The notes: generated from the sequence alone by a model not told the origin. Shown: positions 24,776 to 33,770, counted from the stretch's first letter. The stretch: DNA of 37,577 nucleotides from Desulfovibrionaceae bacterium (GCA_910575755.1 CAJTFO010000015.1:1-37577); one strand, 5' to 3'. Translations and numbers: made by a program.

Positions 24776-25589
24776 AACCTCAACGCTGATGACATTGGGT
24801 TTGTACGCCCTGGCCAGTGCGGCTGGGCTGGCGGGCATGACCATGCGCAGCCCCTTCTGGCGTCGTATGGGGTGCTGGCTGGCTCTGGCCGGTTTCGCCT
24901 GCCAGACCCTGATGCTGATCCTGGGCTTTCATAAGGCGCTGCCCAGCGGCCTGAGCCTTGGCGCATACCTGCAAATGCTGGCCTGGTTCATACTGCTCTG
25001 CGGCCTGAGCGTATGGCTCAAGCTGCGGCAGGAGGCCGCCCTGCTGTTCGCCGCGCCGCTGGCTCTGATACTGTTTGCCATGTCCACCCCTTATCTCAGC
25101 GTGCTGGTGCAGGTGCCGTCCTCGCTCAAAGCCCCTTTCTACGCGTTGCACATCGGCGCGCTGTTTCTGAGTCTGGGTCTGCTGGCCTGCGCGTTTGCGG
25201 CGGGCTCGCTCTTTCTTTTTCTGGAAGGACGCATCAAGAGCAAACAGCGCATGAAAGGTTTCTGGCAGGACATGCCCGCCCTTTCCATGCTGGATAAGAT
25301 CAACGCCTGCACCACTCTGACAGCTTTTCCGCTCTATACGCTGGGTATAGTAGCCGGACTGATCTGGGCCAGGCCCGTGTTCGGCTCCACAGTCAGCGGC
25401 GACCCCAAGGAAGTCATCAGCATTGTGGTCTGGCTGCTGTTCGCCGTGCTCTTTCACAATCGCCTGGCCAACGGCTGGAAAGGCCGTAAACCAGCACAAC
25501 TGGCTGTTTTCATTTTTCTTCTCTGCCTGTTTTCAATCCTTGTGGTGAATACCTTCATGGAAACACACCACGCTTTCATCCAGAGCTGA
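24762..25589 (+). CDS. CcsA/HemX-like membrane protein (cytochrome c assembly family)
   Basis: A 275-residue protein with about eight membrane segments, in the CcmC/CcsA/HemX superfamily. Family features include the short loop after VPSSLKAPFYALHIGALFLSLG, the conserved His in this segment, and the ending WLLFAVLFHNRLANGWKGRKPA. In Bacillus-type operons a relative (HemX) sits next to hemA and lowers GluTR level; in other bacteria family members carry haem for cytochrome c maturation. Placement between precorrin-2 dehydrogenase and hemA fits either. ATG 24762 overlaps the previous gene (ATGATCTCGCCTGA) and has GGAG seven bases upstream, so translation is coupled. Confidence 0.85.
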   Translation: MISPETSTLMTLGLYALASAAGLAGMTMRSPFWRRMGCWLALAGFACQTLMLILGFHKALPSGLSLGAYLQMLAWFILLCGLSVWLKLRQEAALLFAAPLALILFAMSTPYLSVLVQVPSSLKAPFYALHIGALFLSLGLLACAFAAGSLFLFLEGRIKSKQRMKGFWQDMPALSMLDKINACTTLTAFPLYTLGIVAGLIWARPVFGSTVSGDPKEVISIVVWLLFAVLFHNRLANGWKGRKPAQLAVFIFLLCLFSILVVNTFMETHHAFIQS

Positions 25590-25601
25590 CCTGGAATTGC
25601 C

Positions 25602-26891
25602 ATGGACTGTAATATCTTTCTTGTCGGTCTCAATCATCGCACGGCGGGTGTGGATGTGCGCGAACGCTTCGCTCTGGTCGATCACTGCGACGAGGAACAC
25701 TGGGCCTTGCCCTGTGTGGACGCGGTGAGCGAGGCCATGATTCTTTCCACCTGTAACCGCGTGGAACTGCTGGCCGCCGGCACGGGCGACTTGTCCGGCC
25801 AGATGCTGACCTGCTGGGCCAGGGCGCATGGCGCTCAGGCTGACGAGCTCAGGCCCTATGTCTACATCCATAAAAATCTGGAAGCCGTGCGCCATCTTTT
25901 TTCCGTGGCCTCCAGCCTGGATTCCATGGTGCTGGGAGAACCCCAGATTCTGGGCCAGTTAAAGACCGCCTACCGCAAGGCCGTGGACAGCCACGCCACG
26001 GGCGTGATCCTCAACCGCTTATTGCATAAGGCTTTTTCCGTGGCCAAAAGGGTGCGTACCGAAACAGCCGTGGCCTCCAGCGCGGTTTCCATCAGCTACG
26101 CGGCGGTGGAGCTGGCCAAGCGCATCTTTGGGGACATGCGCTCTCACACGGCTTTGCTGGTGGGCGCGGGTGAAATGGCGGAGCTGGCGGCAACGCATCT
26201 TTTACAGACCGGCATTGACGAAATTCTGGTGGCCAACCGCACTCTGGCGCGGGGCCAGGAGCTGGCCGCGCAGTTTCACGGTCGGGCAATCCCCTTTGAA
26301 GGGCTGGCCGGGCGCCTCACGGAAGTAGACATTGTCATCACCTCCACCGGTTCGCCGGAACCCATCATCCGCGCCCGCGACATCCGGACCGTGCTCAAAG
26401 CGCGCAAGAACCGGCCCATGTTCTTTATCGACATCGCCGTGCCCCGCGATATAGATCCGGATGTCAATGGCCTGGATAATGTGTACCTTTATGATATTGA
26501 CGATCTGAAAGAAGTCGTCGAAGAAAATCTGGCCAACCGCCGGGACGAAGCTGCCAAAGCCGCGAAAATCGTCAATGAGGAAGTGGAATCCTTTGCCCGC
26601 TGGCTCGGCAGCCTGGACGCCCAGCCCACCATTGTGGAACTGATCCAGCGTGGCGAGCGCGCGGCCCGGGAGGAGTTGGCCCGGACCCTGAAACATCTGG
26701 GGCCCCTGGACGAACAGACCCGGGCAGCTCTGGAAATCATGGTGAATGCCCTGGTGCGCAAGCTGAATCATGATCCCATCATGTTTCTCAAGGGCGGCAT
26801 GCCTGGTGAGGGCGGCGCGGCGCGCATCAGCCTGGTGCGGCGGATTTTCAATCTGGACAAAACCGTATGCAGTTGTAGCGGGAAACACTGA
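25602..26891 (+). CDS. hemA: Glutamyl-tRNA reductase
   Basis: A full-length GluTR, 429 residues. The catalytic Cys is in ILSTCNRVEL (Cys 51), followed by the LMSG-type block MVLGEPQILGQLKTAYRKA, the NADPH-binding domain (LLVGAGEMAELAATHL, residues ~185-200) and the C-terminal dimerisation helix region. It reduces Glu-tRNA to glutamate-1-semialdehyde, the first committed step of tetrapyrrole synthesis. It is 12 bases after the CcsA/HemX-like gene and overlaps the next gene by one base (TGATG). In this lineage it should feed sirohaem, haem and cobalamin. No regulatory motif is seen. Two cysteines at the C-terminus (CSCSGKH) are unusual but no function is assigned. Confidence 0.97.
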   Translation: MDCNIFLVGLNHRTAGVDVRERFALVDHCDEEHWALPCVDAVSEAMILSTCNRVELLAAGTGDLSGQMLTCWARAHGAQADELRPYVYIHKNLEAVRHLFSVASSLDSMVLGEPQILGQLKTAYRKAVDSHATGVILNRLLHKAFSVAKRVRTETAVASSAVSISYAAVELAKRIFGDMRSHTALLVGAGEMAELAATHLLQTGIDEILVANRTLARGQELAAQFHGRAIPFEGLAGRLTEVDIVITSTGSPEPIIRARDIRTVLKARKNRPMFFIDIAVPRDIDPDVNGLDNVYLYDIDDLKEVVEENLANRRDEAAKAAKIVNEEVESFARWLGSLDAQPTIVELIQRGERAAREELARTLKHLGPLDEQTRAALEIMVNALVRKLNHDPIMFLKGGMPGEGGAARISLVRRIFNLDKTVCSCSGKH

Positions 26892-27226
26892 TGCGCTGGT
26901 ATGCCGTTGACGATCTCAGCGCCGGGGAGACGGCGCGCCTGGCTCAGGCCCTGCATGCTATGGAATTTGCCTCGGGCATGGAGAGCCTCTTCTGGCTGCC
27001 CGTGCCCGAAGCCATGCTCTCGCCGGTACAGCGGGAGCATGCCACGGACTGCGGTCCCTATGTGCTGGCTCTGGAACTGGAAGAGCACAGCCTGCGTCTG
27101 GAGCTGCTCGTGAGGGCGCGGGGGCGTTTGCGTTGCGATTGCGTCCACTATGCGGGACCGGAATTGCGCGCGCATATGATCGCCTACCTGGAGCAACTGC
27201 TGGCTGACCTCCAGATTTCCGGCTGA
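26891..27226 (+). CDS. Short conserved-context protein of unknown function
   Basis: A 111-residue acidic soluble protein (AVDDLSAGETARLAQALHAMEFASGME, FWLPVPEAMLSPVQREHATDCGPYVLALELE, then RLRCDCVHYAGPELRAHMIAYLEQL). I do not recognise a family. Its start overlaps the hemA stop (TGATG), showing translational coupling, and tilS begins ten bases after its stop. The three cysteines (two as CDC) could bind metal, but that is speculation. The tight fit between hemA and tilS makes a real gene likely, and an accessory role in tetrapyrrole or tRNA metabolism is only a guess from position. Confidence 0.75.
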   Translation: MRWYAVDDLSAGETARLAQALHAMEFASGMESLFWLPVPEAMLSPVQREHATDCGPYVLALELEEHSLRLELLVRARGRLRCDCVHYAGPELRAHMIAYLEQLLADLQISG

Positions 27227-27235
27227 TCTTCATAC

Positions 27236-28324
27236 ATGAATTTTTTGCCGGATCTGCGCAGCCTCTCGCCCGCCTCGGCCCGGATGTGTCTCGCGGTGGA
27301 GCGCTTCTGCCTGCGCCAGTTGACCTTGCCGCGTGGCATGCGGCTGTTGCTGGCGCTTTCCGGCGGAGCCGATTCCACGGCTCTGGCCTGTATTCTGCGT
27401 ATTCTCTCGCCCCGTCTGGAACTTGAACTCTCTGCGCTGACTCTGGATCACGGCCTGCGCCCCGAAGCCGCTGCGGACGCCCATTGGACGCAGGTCTTCT
27501 GCGCCCGGCTCGGCATACCCTGCGCGTGCCGCCGCGTTGATGTGGCGGGACTGGCCGCCCGCAAGGGCTGGGGACTGGAAGAAGCCGGACGCCACGCGCG
27601 CTACGCCCTGCTGGAAGAGCAGCGCCAGGCGCGAAAGGCTCATTTTGTGGTTCTGGGACATCATGCCGGGGACTTGAGTGAGGATGTGCTGTTGCGTCTG
27701 ACGCGCGGCGCGGGCTGGCCCGCACTGGGCGGCATGCCGGCCCGCGATGACGCCCGCCGCCTGTTGCGCCCCCTGCTCTTCACCCAGGCTCAGGCCCTCA
27801 GGGCTCTGCTGCATGAGTGCGCCGTCTCCTGGCGGGAGGACGCCAGCAACGCCAGCCCGGCTTTCATGCGCAACCGTCTGCGTCATACCGTGCTGCCGCT
27901 GCTGCGCAAGGAAAATCCGGCTCTGGACAGAAGCATGGGTGTCCTCTGGCGGCTGGCACGCTGGGATGCGGACTACTGGGAAACCCTGCTGGCCCAGGCG
28001 CTGGCCGCTCACCCCTGGCATGAGGAAAATCAGGACGGACTCGCCGCGCTGCTGCTGCCGCGCGAGCTGCTGGCCGGGCTGCATCCGGCGGCCCGGCTGC
28101 GCCTGTATCTCAAGGCTGTGCATGTTCTGCTGCGGCAGAATACATGCCAGATACACGAACGGCGCAGGGGCGGCAGTCAGGCCCGGGCCCGCACCCTGCT
28201 GGAGCTGGACGCGGCATTGCGCGAGGGGCGCGGCAATACCCGCTTTCAACTGCCCGGCGGCATTGAGGCCCGCCTTAAAAGCGGCGCGGTGCGCTTCATG
28301 CTGACAGCCGTCGGCACGCGCTGA
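27236..28324 (+). CDS. tilS: tRNA(Ile)-lysidine synthase
   Basis: A 362-residue TilS. The PP-loop ATPase motif LALSGGADSTAL lies at residues 39-50, followed by TLDHGLRPEA, the GLEEAGRHARYALLEE helix, VLGHHAGDLSEDVLLRL and RNRLRHTVLPLLR, which are the family's catalytic-domain blocks; the C-terminal part is shorter and less conserved. It modifies C34 of the tRNA(Ile) with anticodon CAU using lysine and ATP so that it reads AUA; usually essential. Last gene of the sirC-like to tilS run. The ATG has only a weak ribosome-binding site and may rely on coupling to the gene before. A strong hairpin 18 bases beyond the stop follows. Confidence 0.93.
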   Translation: MNFLPDLRSLSPASARMCLAVERFCLRQLTLPRGMRLLLALSGGADSTALACILRILSPRLELELSALTLDHGLRPEAAADAHWTQVFCARLGIPCACRRVDVAGLAARKGWGLEEAGRHARYALLEEQRQARKAHFVVLGHHAGDLSEDVLLRLTRGAGWPALGGMPARDDARRLLRPLLFTQAQALRALLHECAVSWREDASNASPAFMRNRLRHTVLPLLRKENPALDRSMGVLWRLARWDADYWETLLAQALAAHPWHEENQDGLAALLLPRELLAGLHPAARLRLYLKAVHVLLRQNTCQIHERRRGGSQARARTLLELDAALREGRGNTRFQLPGGIEARLKSGAVRFMLTAVGTR

Positions 28325-28342
28325 TGCGGGCATGTCTTTGAC

Positions 28343-28379
28343 TGGAAGTCATTTCATGATTCCCATGAAATGACTTCCA
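28343..28379 (+). terminator. 16-bp hairpin after tilS, no U-tract
   Basis: TGGAAGTCATTTCATG (28343-28358), loop ATTCC, and CATGAAATGACTTCCA (28364-28379) form a perfect 16-bp stem. It ends the tilS operon by position, but no U-run follows. A related core (GTCATTTCAT ... ATGCAATGAC) recurs after the arginine decarboxylase gene at 31680. Confidence 0.6.
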
Positions 28380-28388
28380 TAGCATTTC

Positions 28389-28495
28389 TCGATTGAAAAT
28401 GTACATTTTCAATCTGTTCGCCGCCGTCATTTCGCGGAAAAAGCGTGGTTTTTCCGCTCATTCGGCTCTGTTGTCCGCTTGCGCGGCCAACAGAG
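28389..28495 (+). repeat. 107-bp interspersed repeat, copy B
   Basis: Same-orientation partner of 1116-1222. Its first hairpin is a perfect 24-base palindrome (GATTGAAAAT-GTAC-ATTTTCAATC, 28391-28414) and the second is a perfect 9-bp stem with loop GCGTGG (28434-28457). The changes between copies in the loop of hairpin one and at the stem base of hairpin two keep or improve pairing. It lies between the convergent tilS and chemoreceptor genes. Confidence 0.85.
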
Positions 28496-28536
28496 GTTTA
28501 TCTGACATCTCCAAAAAACTCTCCGGGTGTGAAGAA

Positions 28537-30627
28537 TCAGCCCTTGAGTCTGTCCATCAAGTGGCGAATTTCGCTCATCTGGCTGTTGAGCTGCTTGGCG
28601 GCGCTATTGGCGTCGGCAATGGTCATGGCCACATCCTTGAAGGTATTGTTCACCGCTTCCACGGTTTCGTTGATCTGCGCGGTGGAGGCGGACTGCTGTT
28701 CGGCGGCCGTGGCTATGGCCCGCACCATATCGGTGGAGAGGGTGGTTATTTCCACAATATCCCTGAGCCGGTCGCCTGAGGTGTGGGCCAGGCCGGTGGC
28801 TTCCTCAATGCTGGTCACGGCGCGGTCCACCTGTTCCATATTGCGGCGGCTGCTCTGCTGGATGTTTTCAATGGCGGCGGCTACTTCCGTGGTGGCGCTC
28901 ATGGTCTTTTCAGCCAGTTTGCGCACCTCGTCGGCCACCACGGCGAAACCGCGTCCCGCCTCTCCCGCGCGCGCCGCTTCAATGGCCGCGTTGAGCGCCA
29001 GCAGATTGGTCTGGTCGGCGATATCTGAAATCACGGTCATGATCTGGCTGATGTTCTGGGTTTCGCCTCTCAGCTTATCCATGTCCGCGCGCAGCTCCAT
29101 GGAATTTTTCTGCACCTGGCTGATGGAGGAAACCACCTGTTCCACAATATTCTGGCCGATGGTGGCCGTGTCACGCATGTTGTCTGAATTGGAGGCGGCG
29201 TCGCCCGCATTCCTGGAAATATCCAGTACGGCCATGTTCATCTGTTCCATGGCTGTGAGCGTGTCATTCATGCGTCCGGCTGTTTCCGTCGTGGCGGTAT
29301 CAGTTTTCACCAGTACGCTGGCCAGCTGTTCACAGGCCGTATTGGCCGCTTCCAGCAGATCCAGCACAGATACGGCCACGCCCCGCATGGTTTCGCTGTT
29401 GCGCTTGATGGCTTCCTGCTGTTCAAATGTTGTGGTGTTGTCCAGCAGAATCAGCACAACATTGGACAGCTCCCCTCTGTTGTCCAGCATGGGTTTGGTG
29501 AAGATTTCGGCGTGCATGGCCTTGCCCGCTTTTTTGTCAATGACGACAGAGGAAGAGTCGCCTTCTCCGCTTTCCAGGCAACGGGTAACGGAGGTGGCGC
29601 GTGTGGCGTTATTATAGAAAAAGGAGCCGGAGGTCATGCCCACGCTGTTTTTCATGTCGCCCGCATGACCAAAAGCTGTCAGCATGGGGGTATTGGCGAA
29701 TACCAGCTTATTCTGCGTGTCGAATACGGCGCAGGGCACGGGAAGGGCGGTCAGCACCCCGCGTGAGAAGGCAAGCTGACTTGCCAGCTTGTCCAGCATG
29801 GCGTCAAGAGCCGAGGCCAACATGCCGATTTCATTACGCGAATGCGCTTCGATGCGTGAGCTGTAGTCGCCGGCTATGACTTTCTGGGCAAAGCCGGAAA
29901 GCTGCTCCAGAGGGCGGCAGATGCCCCTGCGGGCATATATGGCGGAAGCAAGGCTGAGCAGCAGGGTCAGGGCCAGCGCAAGGCAGAGGCAGAGGTTTGT
30001 CAGATGGACGCGTTCCTCACTGGCGGCCACCCGGGCGCTGGTGCGCTTTTCCAGCGCAGCGAAAAACGCATTGAGCGGAGCCATGATTTTAGCGGTTTCA
30101 CCATTATAGGCGGGGCCGAAAACCAGTTCACGGGCCCGTTCCATATCGGGTTCGCCTTTGACCGTATAGTCGCCTTTGGCGTCTTTGTAGACGCCCTTGA
30201 CGGCGTTCATGGCCTCGGTTTCCAGAGCGATCAGCGCGTCGGAAAGCTGATTGGCTTTCTCCACCAGGGCTAATTCGTCCGCCGTGACGCCATACTGCTT
30301 CATCAGGTCGGTGAGCGAAATCTTTCGGCCCGGCGCCACTCTGCGGCTGTCGGCGCGGGGCGTTTTGCCGCCGCGCTCGTCCACGATGCCGAAATAGACC
30401 GTTTCATAGCGGCTGTCGCCGGTGGCGGCGTACTGCCGGACATTACTGGTGAGTTGTTTGGAAGACTCCATCAGCTCGCCGGCAAGCTGGACGGCCACTT
30501 CCTTATTGCGCGCGAGTTCCAGATTGTTTTGGATGGCGTGGTAAAGCTCATAGATAAAATAGCCCACAACGCATGTCAGGACAATGATCCCTGCATTTAT
30601 GGCGGATGAGGCCTTGCTGATACTCAT
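28537..30627 (-). CDS. Methyl-accepting chemotaxis protein with PAS domain
   Basis: A 696-residue chemoreceptor. One membrane helix near the N-terminus (about 8-28, [20 protein letters not shown]), a periplasmic sensor region of ~160 residues, a second membrane helix ([21 protein letters not shown]), a HAMP domain, a PAS-like domain ([24 protein letters not shown]), and the signalling domain with the highly conserved hairpin tip ([38 protein letters not shown]). It should transmit an unknown stimulus to CheA/CheW. ATG 30627 has AGGAG eight bases upstream. No CheB/CheR pentapeptide is seen at the C-terminus (ends MDRLKG). Stands alone, convergent with tilS. Confidence 0.93.
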   Translation of the reverse strand: MSISKASSAINAGIIVLTCVVGYFIYELYHAIQNNLELARNKEVAVQLAGELMESSKQLTSNVRQYAATGDSRYETVYFGIVDERGGKTPRADSRRVAPGRKISLTDLMKQYGVTADELALVEKANQLSDALIALETEAMNAVKGVYKDAKGDYTVKGEPDMERARELVFGPAYNGETAKIMAPLNAFFAALEKRTSARVAASEERVHLTNLCLCLALALTLLLSLASAIYARRGICRPLEQLSGFAQKVIAGDYSSRIEAHSRNEIGMLASALDAMLDKLASQLAFSRGVLTALPVPCAVFDTQNKLVFANTPMLTAFGHAGDMKNSVGMTSGSFFYNNATRATSVTRCLESGEGDSSSVVIDKKAGKAMHAEIFTKPMLDNRGELSNVVLILLDNTTTFEQQEAIKRNSETMRGVAVSVLDLLEAANTACEQLASVLVKTDTATTETAGRMNDTLTAMEQMNMAVLDISRNAGDAASNSDNMRDTATIGQNIVEQVVSSISQVQKNSMELRADMDKLRGETQNISQIMTVISDIADQTNLLALNAAIEAARAGEAGRGFAVVADEVRKLAEKTMSATTEVAAAIENIQQSSRRNMEQVDRAVTSIEEATGLAHTSGDRLRDIVEITTLSTDMVRAIATAAEQQSASTAQINETVEAVNNTFKDVAMTIADANSAAKQLNSQMSEIRHLMDRLKG

Positions 30628-31089
30628 GCTCACTGCTCCTGAGATGGGAATGGATTTTGGGGAAAACAATCGCCATACCGGCTTAATCGCCAGAAAATCC
30701 AAAAATGTTAGCATAAAAACGTGCTTATCGGAAATATTTTTTGCAAACTCCGGGATAGCTTATAAAAAGCAGCCTCATATTGCCGCTGAAAGGTATGATG
30801 CGCAAGGGCTGGGCAGATAAAAAATACGGTTGAGCCGTTTTTATGGCTCGCTCATTGCATAGTCTCTTCATGTTTGTCCGGCTGAGCCGGGCATCAGGCT
30901 TATGCTGAACAGGCTTGAAAGGCGAATCCACGCTTGCAGCCCCGCGAAATACGGCTGTGGGCCTCAGTGAACCTTTGTACACATACCAGACTGATCGCTT
31001 TATACAGCCTGTAATTCTGTTTAATAGTTTGACAGGTGGCAATTATTTTTACAGTCGCCTGCACAGATTCAATAAAAAAGGATTCAAGC
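30628..31089. other. Intergenic region between chemoreceptor and arginine decarboxylase
   Basis: These 462 bases show no convincing gene. A hairpin with A-run and T-run flanks (about 30819-30842, core ACGG-TTGAG-CCGT) could act as a bidirectional terminator, and an inverted repeat (CCGGCT-G-AGCCGG) follows near 30880. TTGACA at 31029-31034 with TACAGT fifteen bases later is a weak candidate sigma-70 promoter for the decarboxylase gene. The chemoreceptor promoter must also lie here. Confidence 0.4.
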
Positions 31090-31677
31090 ATGACTACTCT
31101 TGGCACGAGATATCCCACCTTGGCTTTCATTTCCGGCGGCACAGGCGAAGCCGAAGATGGCATCCCGCCGCAGCCTTTTGAAACTTTTTGCTATGATTCA
31201 GCATTATTACAGGCAAAAATTGAAAATTTCAATGTCATTCCCTATACTTCAGTGCTGCCCAAGGAGCTTTACGGCAACATTCTGCCCGTGGAGAAAGTGG
31301 AAAAGCACTTCAAGCACGGCGCCGTACTGGAAGTGATCATGGCCGCCAACGGCGCCCGTATTGAGGAACATCGGGCCATCGCCACGGGGCTTGGCATCTG
31401 CTGGGGCAAAAAGAACGGCAAGCTCATCGGCGGCTGGGCGGCCGAATATGTGGAATACTTCCCCACCTGGATCAACGACGACATCGCCAAAGCCCATGCC
31501 GAAATGTGGCTGAACAAATCCCTCGACCACGAACTGTCGCTGCGCGGCATTGAAAAGCACAGCGAATTCCAGTTCTGGCACAACCATCTGAACCTTACCA
31601 AGCCCTATGGTTACTGCCTGACGGTCATGGGCTTCCTCAACTTTGAATTTGCCGATCCCGTTGTGGTGAAGAATTAG
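31090..31677 (+). CDS. aaxB: Pyruvoyl-dependent arginine decarboxylase
   Basis: A 195-residue proenzyme of the PvlArgDC family. The self-cleavage site is in [15 protein letters not shown]: Thr53-Ser54, matching the Thr-Ser junction of chlamydial AaxB, where the Ser becomes the pyruvoyl group. Other family blocks are [12 protein letters not shown] at the start, [21 protein letters not shown] and [14 protein letters not shown], which holds the catalytic Glu. The reaction converts arginine to agmatine and CO2, consuming a proton. ATG 31090 is set by AAGGA seven bases upstream; upstream open frame to 31036 is discounted. An arginine/agmatine-type antiporter gene follows after 280 bases, supporting the assignment. 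The symbol is by analogy to Chlamydia. Confidence 0.9.
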   Translation: MTTLGTRYPTLAFISGGTGEAEDGIPPQPFETFCYDSALLQAKIENFNVIPYTSVLPKELYGNILPVEKVEKHFKHGAVLEVIMAANGARIEEHRAIATGLGICWGKKNGKLIGGWAAEYVEYFPTWINDDIAKAHAEMWLNKSLDHELSLRGIEKHSEFQFWHNHLNLTKPYGYCLTVMGFLNFEFADPVVVKN

Positions 31678-31679
31678 CG

Positions 31680-31957
31680 GTCATTTCATATTCGGCATGC
31701 AATGACTCTCACGACCAGACGTGAGCCTGGCGTAACGCGGAAAACGTCGTGAATGAGCCAAAACCGCGCTTTTGGTTCATGATCCTCATCATTCGCGGCG
31801 GAAGCTGCCAGCATGAACCGGGCGTCTGTTTCTGACGGACTGCGCCGCCGGGCGGCGCTGCCCCGGTTGGAAAATCCGAGGACTTCCGCAATCAATCTTT
31901 TTTTCGTGAAGCCAAGCCGCCCTGCGGCGGCGAGGTTTACCATATAAGGACAGAGCA
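31680..31957 (+). other. Hairpin-rich leader between decarboxylase and antiporter
   Basis: This 278-base gap holds at least five stems: GTCATTTCAT/ATGCAATGAC (31680-31706, one mismatch), CTCACG/CGTGAG (31708-31725), ATGAGCCAAAA/TTTTGGTTCAT with loop CCGCGC (31753-31780), a GCGCCGC/GCGGCGC stem near 31850 and GCCGC/GCGGC near 31915. The third stem, read on the minus strand, has the GCGCGG loop and AAAA/TTTT closing of the repeat-family hairpins. It may be a processing/attenuation region that sets the decarboxylase-to-antiporter ratio, or simply accumulated repeats. Confidence 0.5.
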
Positions 31958-33409
31958 ATGGCGCAAAGCACAACCAAAAAACTCGGAGTCGTGGCGCTGG
32001 CCAGCGTGGTGGTCAGTTCCATGATCGGAGGCGGCATTTACAGCCTGCCGCAGAACATGGCCGCCTCGGCTTCCGTGGGCGCGGTACTCATCGCCTGGAC
32101 GATTACGGGACTGGGCATGTTTTTTCTGGCCAATTCCTTCCGTATTCTTTCGGGCATCCGGCCTGATCTCAAGGCGGGCATCTATATGTACGGGCGGGAG
32201 GGCTTCGGCCCCTTTGTGGGCTTTCTCATCGCCTGGGGCTACTGGCTCTGCCAGATATTCGGCAATGTGGGCTACGCCGTCATCACCATGGACGCCCTGA
32301 ACTACTTCTTTCCACCGTATTTCCAGGGCGGCAATACCATCCAGTCCATCGTGGGCGGCTCCATTCTGATCTGGACATTCAACTTTGTCGCGCTGCGCGG
32401 CACGCATCAGGCCGCCATCATCAATGCCATCGGCACTATCGGCAAGCTGATTCCCTTGTTTGTCTTCATCGCAGTGCTGGGCTTTGTGTTCAATATCGAC
32501 AAATTCAACTTTGACTTCTTCGGCGCGCTGGCTGTGGACAACGGTCGCCACCTCGGCGGTCTGGGCGCGCAGATCAGGAGCACCATGCTGGTGACGCTCT
32601 GGGCTTTTATCGGCATTGAGGGCGCGGTGGTGCTCTCCGACAGGGCCAGAAGGCCCGGCGATGTGGGCAAGGCCACACTCATGGGTTTTTTGGGTTGCCT
32701 GGCGATTTATATCCTGCTTTCCGTACTGCCTTACGGCTTCATGACCCAGGCCGAGCTTGCCGCTGTGCCCACGCCGTCCACAGCCGGCATTCTGGAGCGC
32801 GTGGTGGGCCCGTGGGGAAGCTGGCTCATGAATGTGGGCCTGATTATCGCCGTGCTGGCCAGTTGGCTGGCCTGGACTCTGATTACTGCGGAAATGCCGT
32901 TGGCTGCGGCCAAAAACGGAACCTTTCCCCGCCAGTTCAGCAGGGAAAACGCCGCCGGCGCGCCGTCCGTTTCCCTGTGGATCACCAGCCTGCTGATGCA
33001 GTTGGCGCTCTTTATGGTCTATTTCTCCAGCGACGCCTGGGGCATGATGCTGAGCATCACCGGCGTCATGGTGCTGCCCGCCTATCTGATTTCCACGCTC
33101 TTTCTCTGGAAAATCTGCGAGCAGGGGCACTATCCCCGGCAGGCCCCGGCGGGTCGGGCCGTTGCCCTGACCTGCGCGGTTCTGGGCACGCTGTATGGCT
33201 TGTGGCTGATCTACGCTGCCGGGCTGCATTATCTGCTGATGTCCATGGTGCTGATTGCGCTGGGCGTTCCCGTATATATCTGGAGCCGCCGGCAGCATCC
33301 CGTGCAGGGGCCGCTGTTCAGTACCTGTGAAAAGATTATTCTGGCGCTGCTGACGCTGGCGGCTCTGGCCGCTGTCTATCTGTTCGCGCGCGGCATCATC
33401 ACGTTGTAA
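31958..33409 (+). CDS. aaxC: Arginine/agmatine-type amino acid antiporter (APC family)
   Basis: A 483-residue transporter of the APC superfamily, basic amino acid/polyamine antiporter group, with about twelve membrane helices. The first-helix signature is [17 protein letters not shown], and the broken-helix motif and [21 protein letters not shown] segment are typical of AdiC/ArcD/AaxC. Paired with a pyruvoyl arginine decarboxylase it most likely imports arginine and exports agmatine across the inner membrane; arginine/ornithine exchange is the alternative. ATG with AAGGA eight bases upstream. Some internal sequence ([21 protein letters not shown] cytoplasmic loop) is ordinary for the family. 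No porin (AaxA) gene is visible. Confidence 0.85.
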   Translation: MAQSTTKKLGVVALASVVVSSMIGGGIYSLPQNMAASASVGAVLIAWTITGLGMFFLANSFRILSGIRPDLKAGIYMYGREGFGPFVGFLIAWGYWLCQIFGNVGYAVITMDALNYFFPPYFQGGNTIQSIVGGSILIWTFNFVALRGTHQAAIINAIGTIGKLIPLFVFIAVLGFVFNIDKFNFDFFGALAVDNGRHLGGLGAQIRSTMLVTLWAFIGIEGAVVLSDRARRPGDVGKATLMGFLGCLAIYILLSVLPYGFMTQAELAAVPTPSTAGILERVVGPWGSWLMNVGLIIAVLASWLAWTLITAEMPLAAAKNGTFPRQFSRENAAGAPSVSLWITSLLMQLALFMVYFSSDAWGMMLSITGVMVLPAYLISTLFLWKICEQGHYPRQAPAGRAVALTCAVLGTLYGLWLIYAAGLHYLLMSMVLIALGVPVYIWSRRQHPVQGPLFSTCEKIILALLTLAALAAVYLFARGIITL

Positions 33410-33452
33410 CCTCTTTCGGAAACAAAAACATTCCCACAAGGAGTGCATATAT

Positions 33453-33770
33453 ATGTCACAGAAATGGAAACAAATTGGCGGATGCGCCATAGCGGCTTTT
33501 TTATTTGTGGCCGTGCAGTCTGAGGCCGCCCAGGAAGACAGGGCGGCTCAGGGACGGAAACTGTATGACAATCTCTGCGCCGCCTGCCATACGGACAAAC
33601 CCGCCGGCATGCTGGGGCAGTCCGTGGACAGCCTGGTGGTCAAGATGGAAAAAGTGAAGAACCTGACCCAGCCGCCCAATGAAAAGGTGGAAGAAATGCA
33701 GGCGGTGCTGGAGGATATTTCCGCCCAGGACATGGAAAATATCGCCGTCTACCTGAACGGCCTGAAATAA
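33453..33770 (+). CDS. Periplasmic monohaem c-type cytochrome
   Basis: A 105-residue exported cytochrome: signal peptide (IGGCAIAAFLFVAVQSEAA) and one haem site CAACH (Cys42, Cys45, His46). A methionine downstream (PAGMLGQ or later) can be the second haem ligand. It is of class I small cytochrome type (cytochrome c-553-like), moving electrons in the periplasm. AAGGAG lies before the ATG, 43 bases after the antiporter stop, so it may be on the same transcript, though no functional link to arginine exchange is known. Confidence 0.9.
   Translation: MSQKWKQIGGCAIAAFLFVAVQSEAAQEDRAAQGRKLYDNLCAACHTDKPAGMLGQSVDSLVVKMEKVKNLTQPPNEKVEEMQAVLEDISAQDMENIAVYLNGLK

Noticed and set aside
31937..33490. 517-residue minus-strand ORF
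   Set aside because: Antisense to the antiporter gene; hydrophilic His/Gln/Arg-rich shadow of a membrane protein.
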